Assembly (NCBI GenBank): GCA_002633005.1
Contig: NMRA01000317.1
Coordinates: 301,366-365,365 of the forward strand
DNA: 64,000 nucleotides
From: Phoronis australis
Taxonomy: Eukaryota > Phoronida > Phoronidae
Direction of reading: 5' to 3'
Shown here: in pieces, positions 37,071 to 49,511 of the stretch
Layout: each line of letters starts with the position of its first letter
Numbering within the stretch: the first letter of the stretch is position 1
Notes under the pieces: generated by a model
The model's database searches: none
Told to the model about the DNA's origin: nothing
The model's input: only the letters and a program-made list of their open reading frames with translations
Made by a program: the position numbers and the translations under genes

Positions 37071-37869
37071 GGCTGTTTCACTTTTTTACAACCTACAAGG
37101 TACATTCATTTTGTCGACAACTCAACGGCGATCACCGACAGGAATGATGTGAATTATGATAAGCTGTTCAAAATACGGCCAGTGCTGGACGAAATCGTGA
37201 GCCGTTGCAGGTCTGTGTACAACCCAGAACGGGAAATAGCCATCAATGAGTCGATGATAGTGTGCAAATCCAGGTTTGGTTTCAAACAACTTATGCGCGA
37301 TAAACCTATTCGTTGGGGTATAAAGGTTTTTATGTTGTGCGAGTCCACATCAGGATTTATTCTGAACTTCCATGTCTATACACGGAAGGAGCGCGACGCG
37401 ACAAACAATGGTGCTACTCATGACGTAATAATGTGTGTTTGCGACCCATGGCGTGGTGTGGTATCTTAAAATATTTTGGTATCTGTTGGATGTGGAAAGA
37501 GTGAATTCAATGTTGCTGCATGAGAAAATCACTGGCAAGCACATGAAAATGAAAGATTTCAGTTTGACACTGGCTGAAGAGTTGATTGGTGTTGTTTCGT
37601 CACAACATCCAGGAAGGCCTGCTTCGCTTACGGAATGTATATGTACAAATCGCGCTCTGAAACATGCTCCGAGCCTTGTGCCTGACAGAAAACGGTCAGC
37701 CTGTGTCGTACACCAGCAGCGTGTGGATACTCCGTATGTGTGTGCAGTTTGTAATGTTCGGTTGTGTCCCGCGCCATGTTTCTACCGATATCACTATATG
37801 CGAGACTATCTGTATAATGATCCAAATCATTCGGATACTCCAAAATACAGGAAAAAGAACAAAAATTGA
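37071..37869 (+). pseudogene. piggyBac-type transposase, internally deleted
   Basis: The first part (to about 37425) matches the catalytic start of the piggyBac family: YNPEREIAINESMIVCKSR, FKQLMRDKPIRWGIKVFML and GFILNFHVYT. The usual first catalytic Asp of the D-E-x-M motif is Asn here. The frame then shifts and jumps to the C-terminal part: IFWYLLDVERVNSMLL, LAEELIG, and a Cys/His-rich end (CAVCNVRLCPAPCFYRYHY) like the family's C-terminal zinc-binding domain. Roughly 200 residues, holding the other catalytic acids, are missing. It sits directly after the ISXO2-like pseudogene; terminal repeats were not identified. Confidence 0.8.
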
Positions 37870-39428
37870 CTGGTTGTGAAAGTAAACAAAGACTGATAAA
37901 AATTGTGTTATCTGAACTGTAATGGATCTCCATATCTGTGTTTGACAGTTACTTGTGAGTATAAATGTTTACAATTTGGAATCAAGGTAAGCTTTCATTG
38001 TGTCATGTAGTTAAAAAAGTAATAAGTGCATTGACTTGAAAATTGGCACCTAGTTTAAGTATTGATATAATGTTGTGTACAAAAATTTCTTTGGATATGT
38101 CCACTGTTAACTTTATTTTTTGCTGTTTAAATGTGGACAAAAGAAAAAAAAACAAAGTCAAAAGTTTTGCCTTGTGTTTACAACCCTGTATTTTGAACAG
38201 ATGAGAATTATCAACTTTCTAAAAATGTATATATTGTATATGTTTACTTTACTAATAAACATGCTACAGCTATTCTGTTTACACCAGGTTGTTGCTTTCA
38301 TTGCTGCGATAAATTAATTCAGGCTGTGAGGGGGTTGTGACCTACTTTTAATGTAGGCTCTATAGGGTTAATATTATTGAAGTAAAACATGATGCTTGAG
38401 TTGCTTAAAAGAGTGATTTCTTTTTCAGTGTGGGAGACACTGACATCATGGGTAGATACGACGCAGTCGTGCTTCATGCGGGAACATAAGACGTGGCAAA
38501 AAGATGCCTTGTAAATACTTTAAACTCGTCAGTCAACAGTCATTAAATGACTCAAACTAGTGCAAGTTGCAAATAAACCAAACTTATTAAGCACTTGAGA
38601 GATTATAGCTTCAATGATACATTGGCATGCAGTAATGATGTGTCAGGACCAGTAAATTTTTGGACATTTTGAGTGTCACTCCATACCAATCTTAGATCGA
38701 CAAAACAGCATTGCTTCTCTGCGACCATTTCAAAATGACTTAATCCTTACAATTTTCATGATATTTTTGTTATTTGATTTCAGAGACGATAGACTTCATC
38801 CATCAAGGGAGGGTAATCGTGTCCTTCACGAATACTTAAACTGTACTGTGACTACAACTTTGGGCAATTGATACTTTATATGTACTAAAGATGACTTTCC
38901 AATAAACTTCGAGGTGCTTAACACTTGTGACATCCAGGTGGATAACTGGTTCGACTTCCAGGTGCATATTCCTCTGTACAAGATTGTAATCTCATGCTTG
39001 CAGTAGAATAGTTTTAATGTAAGTTCATTCAGTACCAGCCAACTAAACAAAGATTTCTAATTGCAAGCCTTAACTTAGTGAATTAGTATGCAAAATACGA
39101 TAACACCATCCTTAGGACATGAATTACTGAATCTGTTTTCGTATGACATGCATAACAAGATGAAAAGACCGCAGATACTACAACTGCACAAGGAAGGGAA
39201 GCTGCATCATGCCTGATGGACGCCATATTGGAGTGAGTCTCAGTCATTCAGAAAATAGGATGGTGATTGCTTTTGTTTTGTTGAGAGCAAAACATGATCA
39301 GTCATACATTTTGTTGCAAATATTTCTAAGCTTCAGTTATTGTAAACACAGAGTTCACTATTCTGTACAAATGCTCATTGTGGTCCCTTTTGCCTCATAC
39401 GGTGTATTTTACGGAATGAAAAATCATG
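37870..39428. other. No gene recognised
   Basis: An exon-like segment after TTCTTTTTCAG at about 38417-38430 encodes a short Trp-rich stretch (WETLTSWVD) before a stop, but has no identifiable family. The remainder is AT-rich and featureless. Confidence 0.4.
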
Positions 39429-40902
39429 TCAAGAAAACAGTGACCTAGCTCAACCACCGCGATCTGGACGTTATGTGATGGCGACATTCTCCAAACAAGA
39501 GATGGCGAAGAAGAAGCCATATATCGACAGACCATCATACCACGTCTGAGGGGAGCTCCATGGGAATGATCTGACAGCAGTAGTTGTGCACATAAAATTA
39601 ACTCACTACGTAAACCTCAATTGAATATACTATCTTGTCACTACATTATATTAAGCGAACATTAGTATCTGGCTAGAATTTTTTTACTCGGTTTTAAGGT
39701 CACGTAGGATCTTAAGTTGTAGTATATATTTTCTGAAAGTACTAAATTCAGTAGAATTTTATATTCTATACCAATCTATCCTTAATTAGGCAACATGACC
39801 ATGCTTTTTAGGAAAATTTGGTGAAATGAAGGGTACATTAATAGCAAAAAAAAAAAGCAAATTTTTGTAGGGTTGAAATGGAGTACTTTTCTTTGGATCA
39901 GATTTTGAAAAGAGTGAAAGTTGCTGACAGTCATCAGAAAAGTCAATCCATATCCAACAAAGATGTAATTGGAATAAGATCAGATTGGCAGGATACAGAA
40001 AAGAATTTGGAAAGTAACTATGAATCTGTTCTATTTTTTAAAGGGTTAGTGAACAGCTACAGAGAAACTACCACATTGTTTTGGCAACCGATGATAGTTT
40101 AACTTGCCCGCGGAAATATGCATCGGTTGTCTTTGGGTTCGATATCAAGCACGATTTGAATGCTGCTCGCAACAAAACAGCTATATCAACATGTTGTGAT
40201 TCAAACAGAAAAGGGCCTAATGGCGCAATATCTACATGCAGTGTAGAAAACGAAGATTCCATATTACTCACTTCAGAAATAATAGCGGCAAATGTTCCAT
40301 GTTCAAGTACTACATGCTCTCATCCTAAACAATTCACATTTTTGATGATGGAAATGGGTTTTTTGGACTCGACAATGTGCTTTTGATCACATTTTCAAAC
40401 CATGGATAGAGCATGACAAGACTATTGCAATCTGAAATGCAGTCCATGGATTCAGTTCACATTCAACATTATGCAACTTTCACGCATTAACAGCATACCG
40501 TACATAAATAAAAGAAGACAACATTTTAGTAATGTTCATGTGGCCACTCGAAATTGGATTCAAAGCAATAATGAGATCCTGAAGTAGGAATATTCATGAT
40601 CAGTTGTCTAACACGTTCAAAGAATTTATTTCTAGTTTCATTCCTAAAGCACTAATTCCAAGAGATGTGAAAAAGAAATTTCTGAAATATTCAGACAACC
40701 AGTCGTTTCAATGCAAATGGACAGATACCTACACGTCAACTGTACTGTATAATATTCCGGATGAACAGAAAAGAAATCCCTTAATGCTTACAGATAATAT
40801 TACTGAAAACAAGTTCAAAGAAATCCAGGCAAATTAATGCCAAAATTTACACTTGCGACATGTCAGATGAGGAATCCGCTAGGACTATAATTTATGATGT
40901 GG

Positions 40903-40928
40903 ATACGCCGGATAGGTATCCGGCGTAT
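40903..40928. promoter_or_regulatory. 26-bp perfect dyad, GG spacer form
   Basis: Arms ATACGCCGGATA and TATCCGGCGTAT are exact reverse complements around GG. The same form occurs at 47651 and 49810; one-mismatch forms occur at 45493 and 51260. A second dyad with the same core (CGGATA-AC-TATCCG) lies 31 bases downstream at 40960-40973. It could be a protein-binding or recombination site, or a cruciform-prone element. Confidence 0.75.
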
Positions 40929-41057
40929 AAATTTGGGTTGCAAAAACTTGGATCAGGTTCGGATAACTATCCGGTGGATATCTATCTATGTTATATGGCG
41001 GGTAACGAAAAGAATACCATATAAAACAATACCCATAATTCTTGTAACCATGGTAAA

Positions 41058-41300
41058 GACAAAATGGCCGACGCAAGAAGGTCAACTATCTGGACAAAAA
41101 ATGAGATCAACCTTATGTAAGGAGCTGAGAGTTCAGTCAGAAGGTAACAAAGGTGGAGAAGAACTCAGTTTGGGAGGGGACTGCACAAAAGATTACAAGT
41201 CTCGGCACGGCAAAAAGAAGAGCCTATGATGCAAAAGAGAAGTGGAGACATACTGTGTCTGAGGCGAGAGCTTCACAGAACCACCTGCGAAAAGAAGTGA
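41058..41300 (+). pseudogene. Myb/SANT-like DNA-binding remnant (unit 1)
   Basis: Starts at an ATG (MADARRSTIWTKNEINLM) and, after a frame break, reads EGIAQKI-SLGTAKRRAYDA and KEKWRHTVSEARASQNHLRK in the best-preserved copies. The spacing of W, the helix and 'KEKWR' is that of Myb/SANT-like transposon DNA-binding domains. Every copy has stops or shifts; units 3-5 lack the middle. Equivalent positions: about 43360-43590, 45652-45750, 47810-47910, 49970-50080 and 51418-51650. Confidence 0.45.
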
Positions 41301-41490
41301 GGTTTTTAAGTAGTCATGTTCCACCAGGATGAGGAGGTCAGTGTAGTGAAGGGGTCAAAAGTAGAGCTGCCAGATTGGGACCACTGGAGATGATGCAGTG
41401 CTAGAGGTTCCCTCAGATTGCCTCGCACAATGGCTTCATGACAGTCTCAAAAAAGGAATACTGTTATTTGTTACCATTCGTTTGAGTTAG

Positions 41491-41709
41491 TCACATGAAT
41501 TGCTAGACATATCCCCAAAAGGACTAGATACCCTCGAAGTGGCCTTTCTAATGGCTTTGACGAAGTGCGATGGATCATCATATGAGCCGGACACTCGAAC
41601 ATCTTTTCACAAGACCATTGACCGACACTTGAAAAAAATTTGGCTACCTACTCACAATGGTAGACAACTGCAATGGCCAATTTCGTGGAAAGGGTTGCAC
41701 AATACTTAA
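41491..41709 (+). pseudogene. Crypton-like tyrosine-recombinase core-binding remnant (unit 1)
   Basis: SHELLDISPKGLDTLEVAFL, then CDGSSYEPDTRTSFHKTIDR HLKK, strongly recalls the helical 'core-binding' segment of Crypton-derived proteins (the KCTD1/QRICH1/ZMYM domain family), where 'DG-x-x-YEP-x-T-x-x-S' is typical. The catalytic C-terminal half with the R-H-R-Y residues is not found in the unit. Equivalent decayed copies begin near 43788, 45949 and 48108. Confidence 0.5.
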
Positions 41710-41741
41710 CTTCTGTCAAGCGATCAGCTCAAGAACACAGT

Positions 41742-44035
41742 GACCTAGCTCAACCACTGCGATCTGGACGTTATGAGATTACGACATTCTCCAAACAACA
41801 GATGGCGAAGAAGAAGCCATATATCGACAGACCATCATACCACGTCTGAAGGGAGCTCCATGGGAATGATCTGACAGCAGTAGTTGTGCACATAAAATTA
41901 ACTCACTACGTAAACCTCACTTGAATGTACTATCTTGTCACTACATTATATTAAGCGTACATTAGTATCTGGCTAGAATTTTTTTACTCGGTTTTAAGAT
42001 CATGTAGGATCTTAAGTTGTACTATATATTTTCTGAAAGTACTAAATTCAGTAGAATTTTATATTGTATACCAATCTACCCTTAATTAGGCAACATAACC
42101 ATGTTTTTTAGGAAAATTTGGTGAAATTAAGGGTACATCAATAGCAAAAAATAGGAAATTTTTGTAGGGTTGAAATGCAGTACTTTTCTTTGGATCAGAT
42201 TTTGAAAAGAGTGAAAGTTGCCGACAGTCATCAGAAAAGTCAATCCATATCCAACAAAGATGTAATTGGAATAAGATCAGATTGGCGGGATACAGAAAAG
42301 GTTTTGGAAAGCAACTATGAATCTGTTCTATTTTTTAAAGGGTTAGTGAACAGCTACAGAGAAACTACCACATTGTTTTGGCAACCAATGATAGTTTAAC
42401 TTGCCCGCGGAAATATGGATCGGTTGTCTGTGGGTTCGATATGAAGCACGATTTGAATGCTGCTCGCAACAAAACAGCTATATCAACATATTGTGATTAA
42501 ACAGAAAAGGGCCTAATGGCGCAATATCTACATGCAGTGTAGAAAACGAAGATTCCATATTACTCGTTTTGGAAATAATAGCGGCAAATGTTCCATGTTC
42601 AAGTACTACACGCTCTCATCCTAAACTATTCACATTTTTGATGATGGAAATGGGTTTTTTGGACTCGACAATGTGCTTTTGATCACATTTTCAAACCATG
42701 GATAGAGCATGACAAGACTATTGCAATCTGCAATGCAGTCCATGGCTTCGGTTCTCATTCAACATTATGTAACTTCCACGCATTAACAGCATACCGCACA
42801 TAAACAAAGGAAGACAACATTTTAGTAATGTTCATGTGGCCACTAGAAATTGGATTCAAAGCAATAATGAGATCCTGAAGTAGGAATATTCATGATCAGT
42901 TGTCTAACAGGTTCAAAGAATTTATTTCTAGTTTCATTCCCGAAGCACTAATTCCAAGAAATGTGAAACAGAAATTTCTGAAATATTCAGACAACCAGTG
43001 GTTTCAATGCAGATGGACAGATACTTACACGTCAACTGTACTGTATAATATTAAGGATGAACATAAAAGACATCCCTTCATACTTACAGATAATATTACT
43101 GAAAACAAGTTCAAAGAAATCCAGGCAAATTACTGCCAAAATTTACACTTGCGACATGTCAGATGAGGAATCCGCTATGACTATAATTTATGATGTGGAT
43201 ACGCCGGATACCTATCCGGCGTATAAATTTGGGTAGCAAAAACTTGGATCAGGTTCTAATAACTATCTGGGGGATATTTATCTATGTTATATGGCGGATA
43301 ACAAAAAGAATTCCACATAAGACAATACCCATAATTCTTGTAACTATGGTACAGACAAAATGTCTGACGCAAGAAGGTCAACTATCTGGACAAAAAAAAG
43401 AGATCAACCTTATGTAAGTAACTGCAAGATCAGTCAGAAGGTGACAAAGGTGGAAAAGAACTCAGTTTAGGAGGGGATTGCACAAAAGATTGCAAGTCTC
43501 GGCACGGCAAAAAGAAGAGCCTATGATGCAAAAGAGAAGTGGAGACATACGGTGTCTGGGGCAAGAGCTTCACAGAACCACCTGTGAAAAGAAGTGAGGT
43601 TTTTATGTAGTCATGTTCCACCAGGATGAGGTCAGTGTAGCGAAGGGGTCACAAGTAGAGCTGCCAGATTGGGACCACTGGAGATGATGCAGTGGTAGAG
43701 GTTCCCTCAGATTGCCTTGCACCGTGGCTTCATGACAGTCTCAAAAAAGGAATACTGCTATTTGTTACCATTCGTTTGAGTTAGTCACATGAATTGCTAG
43801 ACGTATCCCCTAAAGGGCTAGATACCCTCGAAGCAGGCTTTCTAATGCTATTGGCGAAGTTCGATGGATCATCATATGAGCCGGACACTCCAACATCTTT
43901 TCACAAGGCCATTGACTGACACTTGAAAGAAATTTGGCTACCCACTCACAATGGTAGACAACTGCAATGGCCAATTTCGTGGAAAGGGTTGCACAATACT
44001 TAACTTCTGTCAGGCGATCAGCTCAAGAAAACTGT
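41742..44035 (+). repeat. Array unit 2 (long type)
   Basis: ORF A at 42175 is intact. ORF B is broken by a one-base loss near 42498. ORF C at 42900 is shortened as in unit 1. The 12+2+12 dyad at 43199 has spacer CC instead of GG, and the second dyad near 43247 is degraded. Confidence 0.88.
43199..43224. promoter_or_regulatory. 26-bp perfect dyad, inverted (CC spacer) form
   Basis: Same two arms as at 40903 but the centre is CC, so this copy is exactly the reverse complement of the other units' dyad while the flanks keep their orientation. Confidence 0.75.
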
Positions 44036-46194
44036 GACCTAGCTCAACCACCGCGATCTGGACGTTATGTGACGGCGACATTCTCCAAACAAGAGATGGC
44101 GAAGAAGAAGCCATATATCGACAGACCATCATACCACGTCTGAGGGGAGCTCCATGGGAATGATCTGACAGCAGTAGTTGTGCACATAAAATTAACTCAC
44201 TACGTAAACCTCACTTGAATATACTATCTTGTCACTACATTATATTAAGCGTACATTAGTATCTGGTTAGATTTTTTTTACTCGGTTTTAAGGTCATGTA
44301 GGATCTTAAGTTGTAGTATATATTTTCTGAAAGTACTAAATTCAGTAGAATTTTATATTCTATACCAATCTATCCTTAATTAGGCAACATGACCATGCTT
44401 TTTAGGAAAATTTGGTGAAATGAAAGGTACATTAATAGCAAAAAATAGGAAATTTTTGTAGGGTTGAAATGGAGTACTTTTCTTTGGATCAGACTTTGAA
44501 AAGAGTGAAAGTTGCCGACAGTCATCAGAAAAGTCAATCCATATCCAACAAAGATGTAATTGGAATAAGATCAGATTGGCTGGATACAGAAAAGGTTTTG
44601 GAAAGCAACTATCAATCTGTTCTATTTTTTAAAGGGTTAGTGAACAGCTACAGAGAAACTACCACATTGTTTTGGCAACCGATGATAGTTTAACTTGCCC
44701 GCGGAAATATGGATCGGTTGTCTGTGCCTTCGATATCAAGCACGATTTGAATGCTGCTCGCAACAAAATAGCTATATCAACACATTGTGATTTAAACAGA
44801 AAAGGGCCTTATGGCGCAATGTCTACATGCAGTGTAGAAAACGAAGATTCCATATTACTCACTTCAGAAATAAAAGCGGCAAATGTTCCATGTTCAAGTA
44901 CTACATGCTCTCATCCTAAACAATTCACATTTTTGATGATGGAAATGGGTTTTTTGGACACGAGAATGTGCTTTTGATCACATTTTCAAACCATGGATAG
45001 AGCATGACAAGACTATTGCAATCTGAAATGCAGTCCACGGATTCAGTTCACATTCAACATTATGCAACTTCCACCCATTAGCAGCATACCGTACATAAAT
45101 AAAAGAAGACAACATTTTAGTAATGTTCATGTGGCCACTCGAAATTGGATTCAAAGCAATAATGAGATCCTGAAGTAGGAATATTCATGATCAGTTGTCT
45201 AACACGTTCAAAGAATTTATTTCTAGTTTCATTCCTAAAGCACTAATTCCAAGAGATGTGAAAAAGAAATTTCTGAAATATTCAGACAACCAGTGGTTTC
45301 AATGCAACTGGACAGATACCTACACGCCAACTGTACTGTATAATATTCCGGATGAACAGAAAAGAAATCCCTTAATGCTTACAGATAATATTACTGAAAA
45401 CAAGTTCAAAGAAATCCAGGCAATTACAGCCAAAATTTACACTTGCGACATGTCAGATGAGGAATCCGCTATGACTATAATTTATGATGTGGATATGCCG
45501 GATAGGTATCCGGCGTATCAATTTGGGTTGCAAAAACTTGGATCAGGTTCGGATAACTATCCGGTGGATATCTATCTATGTTATATGGTGGGTAACGAAA
45601 AGAATACTATATAAGACAATACCCAGAATTCTTGTAACCATGGTACAGACAAAATGGCTGACGGCAAAAAGAAGAGCCTATGATGCAAAAGAGAAGTGGA
45701 GACATACGGTGTCTGAGGCGAGACCTTGAAAGAACCACCTGCGAAAAGAAGTGAGGTTTTTAAGTAGTCATGTTCCACCAGGATGAGGAGGTCAGTGTAG
45801 TGAAGGGGTCGCAAGTAGAGCTGCTAGATTGGGACCACTGGAGATGATGCAGTGGTAGAGGTTCCCTCAGATTGCCTTGCACTGTGGCTTCATGACAGTC
45901 TCAAAAAGGAACAGTGCTATTTGTTACAATTCATTTGAGTTAGTCACATGAATTGCTAGACATATCCCCAAAAGGACTAGATACCCTCGAAGTGGCCTTT
46001 CTAATTGCTTTGATGAAGTGCGATGGATCATCATATGAGCCGGACACTCCAACATCTTTTCACAAGACCATTGACTGACACTTGAAAAAAATTTGGCTAC
46101 CTACTCACAATGGTAGACAAATGCAATAGCCAATTTCGTGGAAAGGGTTGCACAATACTTAACTTCTGTCAGGCGATCAGCTCAAGAAAACAGG
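44036..46194 (+). repeat. Array unit 3 (short type)
   Basis: ORFs A (44469), B (44672) and full-length C (45195-45614) are open. Dyad at 45493 with one arm mismatch. Lacks about 138 bp of the Myb/SANT-like remnant (junction at about 45661). Confidence 0.88.
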
Positions 46195-48351
46195 GACCTA
46201 GCTTAACCACTGCGATCTGGCGTTATGAGATGACAACATTCTCCAAACAACAGATGGCGAAGAAGAAGCCATATATCGACAGACCATCATACCACGTCTG
46301 AGGGGAGCTCCATGGGAATGATCTGACAGCAGTAGTTGTGCACATAAAATTAACTCACTACGTAAAGCTCACTTGAATGTACTATCTTGTCACTACATTA
46401 TATTAAGCGTACATTAGTATCTGGCTAGAATTTTTTTACTCGGTTTTAAGGTCACGTAGGATCTTAAGTTGTAGTATAAATATTCTGTAATTACTAAATT
46501 CAGTACAATTTTATATTGTATACCAATGTACCCTTAATTAGGCAACATAACCATGTTTTTTAGGAAAATTTGGTGAAATTAAGGGTACATTAATAGCAAA
46601 AAATAGGAAATTTATGTAGGGTTGAAATGGAGTACTTTTCTTTGGATCAGATTTTGAAAAGAGTGAAAGTTGCTGACAGTCATCAGAAAAGTCAATCCAT
46701 ATCCAACAAAGATGTAATTGGAATAAGATCAGATTGGCGGGATACAGAAAAGGTTTTGGAAGGCAACTATGAATCTGTTCTATTTTTTAAACGGTTAGTG
46801 AACAGCTACAAAGAAACTACTACATTGTTTTGGCAACCGATGATAGTTTAACTTGCCCGCGGAAATATGGAGCGGTTGTCTGTGGGTTTGATATAAAGCA
46901 TGATTTGAATGCTGCTCGCAACAAAACAGCTATATCAACATATTGTGATTCAAACAGAAAAGGGCCTTATGGCGCAATGTCTACATGCAGTGTAGAAAAC
47001 GAAGATTCCATATTACTCGCTTTAGAAATAATAGCGGCAAATGTTCCATGTTCAAGTACTACACGCTCTCATCCTAAACTATTCACATTTTTGATGATGG
47101 AAATGGGTTTTTTGGACTCGACAATGTGCTTTTGATCACATTTTCAAACCATAGATAGAGCATGACAAGACTATTGCAATCTGAAATGCAGTTCATGGAT
47201 TCGGTTCACATTCAACATTATGCAACTTCCACGCATTAACAGCATACCGTACATAAATAAAAGAAGACAACATTTTAGTAATGTTCATGTGGTCACTCGA
47301 AATTGGATTCAAAGCAATAATGAGATCATGAAGTAGGAATATTCATGATCAGTTGTCTAACACGTTCAAAGAATTTATTTCTAGTTTCATTCCCGAAGCA
47401 CTAATTCCAAGAAATATGAAACAGAAATTTCTGAAATATTCAGACAACCAGTGGTTTCAATGCAAATGGACAGATACTTACACGTCAACTGTACTGTATA
47501 ATATTCTGGATGAACAGAAAAGAAATCCCTTAATGCTTACAGATAATATTACTGAAAACAAGTTCAAAGAAATCCAGGCAATTACTGCCAAAATTGACAC
47601 TTGCAACATGTCAGATGAGGAATCCGCTATGACTATAATTTATGATGTGGATACGCCGGATAGGTATCCGGCGTATCAATTTGGGTTGCAAAAACTTGGA
47701 TCAGGTTCGGATAACTATCCGGTGGATATCTATCTATGTTATATGGTGGGTAACAAAAAGAATACTATATAAGACAATACCCAGAATTCTTGTAACCATG
47801 GTACAGACAAAATGGCTGACGGCAAAAAGAAGAGCCTATGATGCAAAAGAGAAGTGGAGACATACGGTGTCTGAGGCGAGAGCTTGAAAGAACCACCTGC
47901 GAAAAGAAGTGAGGTTTTTAAGTAGTCATGTTCCACCAGGATGAGGAGGTCAGTGTAGTGAAGGGGTTGCAAGTAGAGCTGCCAGATTGGGACCACTGGA
48001 GATGATGCAGTGGTAGAGGTTCCCTGAGATTGCCTTGCACAGTGGCTTCATGAGTCTCAAAAAAGGAATACTGCTATTTGTTACCATTCGTTTGAGTTAG
48101 TCACATGGATTACTAGACATATCCCCAAAAGGGCTAGATACCCTCGAAGTGGGCTTACTAAGGGCATTGGCGAAGTTCGATGGATCATCATATGAGCCGG
48201 ACACTCCAACATCTTTTCACAAGACCATTGACTGACACTTGAAAAAAATTTGGCTACCTACTCACAATGGTAGACAACTGCAATGGCCAATTTCGTGGAA
48301 AGGGTTGCACAATACTTAACTTCTGTCAGGCGATCAGCTCAAGAAAACAGT
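46195..48351 (+). repeat. Array unit 4 (short type)
   Basis: ORFs A (46627), B (46830) and C (47353-47772) are open. Perfect dyads at 47651 and 47708. Same short junction as unit 3. Confidence 0.88.
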
Positions 48352-48785
48352 GACCTAGCTCAACCACTGCGATCTGGACGTCATGAGATTACGACATTCT
48401 CCAAACAACAGATGGCGAAGAAGAAGCCATATATCGACAGACCATCATACCACGTCTGCGGGGAGCTCCATGGGAATGATCTGACAGCAGTAGTTGTGCA
48501 CATAAAATTAACTCACTACCTAAACCTCACTTGAATATACTATCTTGTCACTACATTATATTAAGCGTACATTAGTATCTGGCTAGAATTTTTTTACTCA
48601 GTTTTAAGGTCACGTAGGATCTTAAGTTGTAGTATATATTTTCTGAAAGTACTAAATTCAGTAGAATTTTATATTCTATACCAATCTATCTTTAATTAGG
48701 CAACATGACCATGCTGTTTAGGAAAATTTGGTGAAATGAATGGTACATTAATAGCAAAAAAATAGGAAATTTATGTAGGGTTGAA

Positions 48786-49010
48786 ATGAAGTACTTTTCT
48801 TTGGATCAGATTTTGAAAAGAGTGAAAGTTGCTGACAGTCATCAGAAAAGTCAATCCATATCCAACAAAGATGTAATTGGAATAAGATCAGATTGGCTGG
48901 ATACAGAAAAGGTTTTGGAAAGCAACTATCAATCTGTTCTATTTTTTAAAGGGTTAGTGAACAGCTACAGAGAAACTACCACATTGTTTTGGCAACCGAT
49001 GATAGTTTAA
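48786..49010 (+). CDS. Array ORF A (representative copy), unknown 74-aa frame
   Basis: ATG in good context (GAAATG). It begins MKYFSLDQILKRVKVADSHQ and ends TLFWQPMIV. The frame is open in all five units that contain it (39878, 42175, 44469, 46627, 48786), with mostly amino-acid-changing differences (Q/R/L at one site, N/V, E/Q). No domain recognised. Five near-identical copies would be expected to keep a short frame open even without selection, so coding status is unproven. Confidence 0.3.
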   Translation: MKYFSLDQILKRVKVADSHQKSQSISNKDVIGIRSDWLDTEKVLESNYQSVLFFKGLVNSYRETTTLFWQPMIV

Positions 49011-49294
49011 CTTGCCCGCGGAAATATGGATCGGTTGACTGTGGGTTCAATATCAAGCACGATTTGAATGCTGCTCGCAACAAAACAGCTATATCAACAT
49101 ATTGTGATTTAAACAGAAAAGGGCCTAATGGCACAATGTCTACATGCAGTGTAGAAAACGAAGATTCCATATTACTCACTTCAGAAATAAAAGCGGCAAA
49201 TGTTCCATGTTCAAGTACTACACGCTCTCATCCTAAACAATTCACATTTTTGATGATGGAAATGGGTGTTTTGGACTCGACAATGTGCTTTTGA
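48989..49294 (+). CDS. Array ORF B (representative copy), unknown 101-aa frame
   Basis: It overlaps the end of ORF A in another frame. It is Cys- and Asn-rich (INAARNKTAIST-like and VPCSSTT-like stretches) and unrecognised. It is open in units 1, 3, 4 and 5, frameshifted in unit 2 and truncated in unit 6. Confidence 0.25.
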   Translation: MATDDSLTCPRKYGSVDCGFNIKHDLNAARNKTAISTYCDLNRKGPNGTMSTCSVENEDSILLTSEIKAANVPCSSTTRSHPKQFTFLMMEMGVLDSTMCF

Positions 49295-49511
49295 TCACAT
49301 TTTCAAACCATGGATAGAGCATGACAAGACTATTGCAATCTGAAATGCAGTCCATGGATTCAGTTCACATTCAACATTATGCAACTTCCACGCACTAGCA
49401 GTATACCGTACATAAATAAAAGAAGACAACATTTTAGTAATGTTCATGTGGCCACTCGAAATTGGATTCAAAGCAATAATGAGATCCTGAAGTAGGAATA
49501 TTCATGATCAG

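Larger units (their letters stand above)
39429..41741 (+). repeat. Array unit 1 (long type)
   Basis: Contains ORF A at 39878, ORF B at 40081, ORF C at 40604 (shortened by an extra base after the GGCAAAT junction), dyads at 40903 and 40960, a Myb/SANT-like remnant at 41058-41300 and a Crypton-like remnant at 41491-41709. Confidence 0.88.

Noticed and set aside
40885-41085. Minus-strand frame with YPP-type repeats in the array
   Set aside because: The YPP pattern results from the repeated GGATA words of the dyads; frame and length change between units.
39878-49294. Treating array ORFs A and B as proven genes
   Set aside because: They stay open in near-identical copies, but differences are largely amino-acid-changing and unit 2 breaks ORF B; selection cannot be shown by eye.
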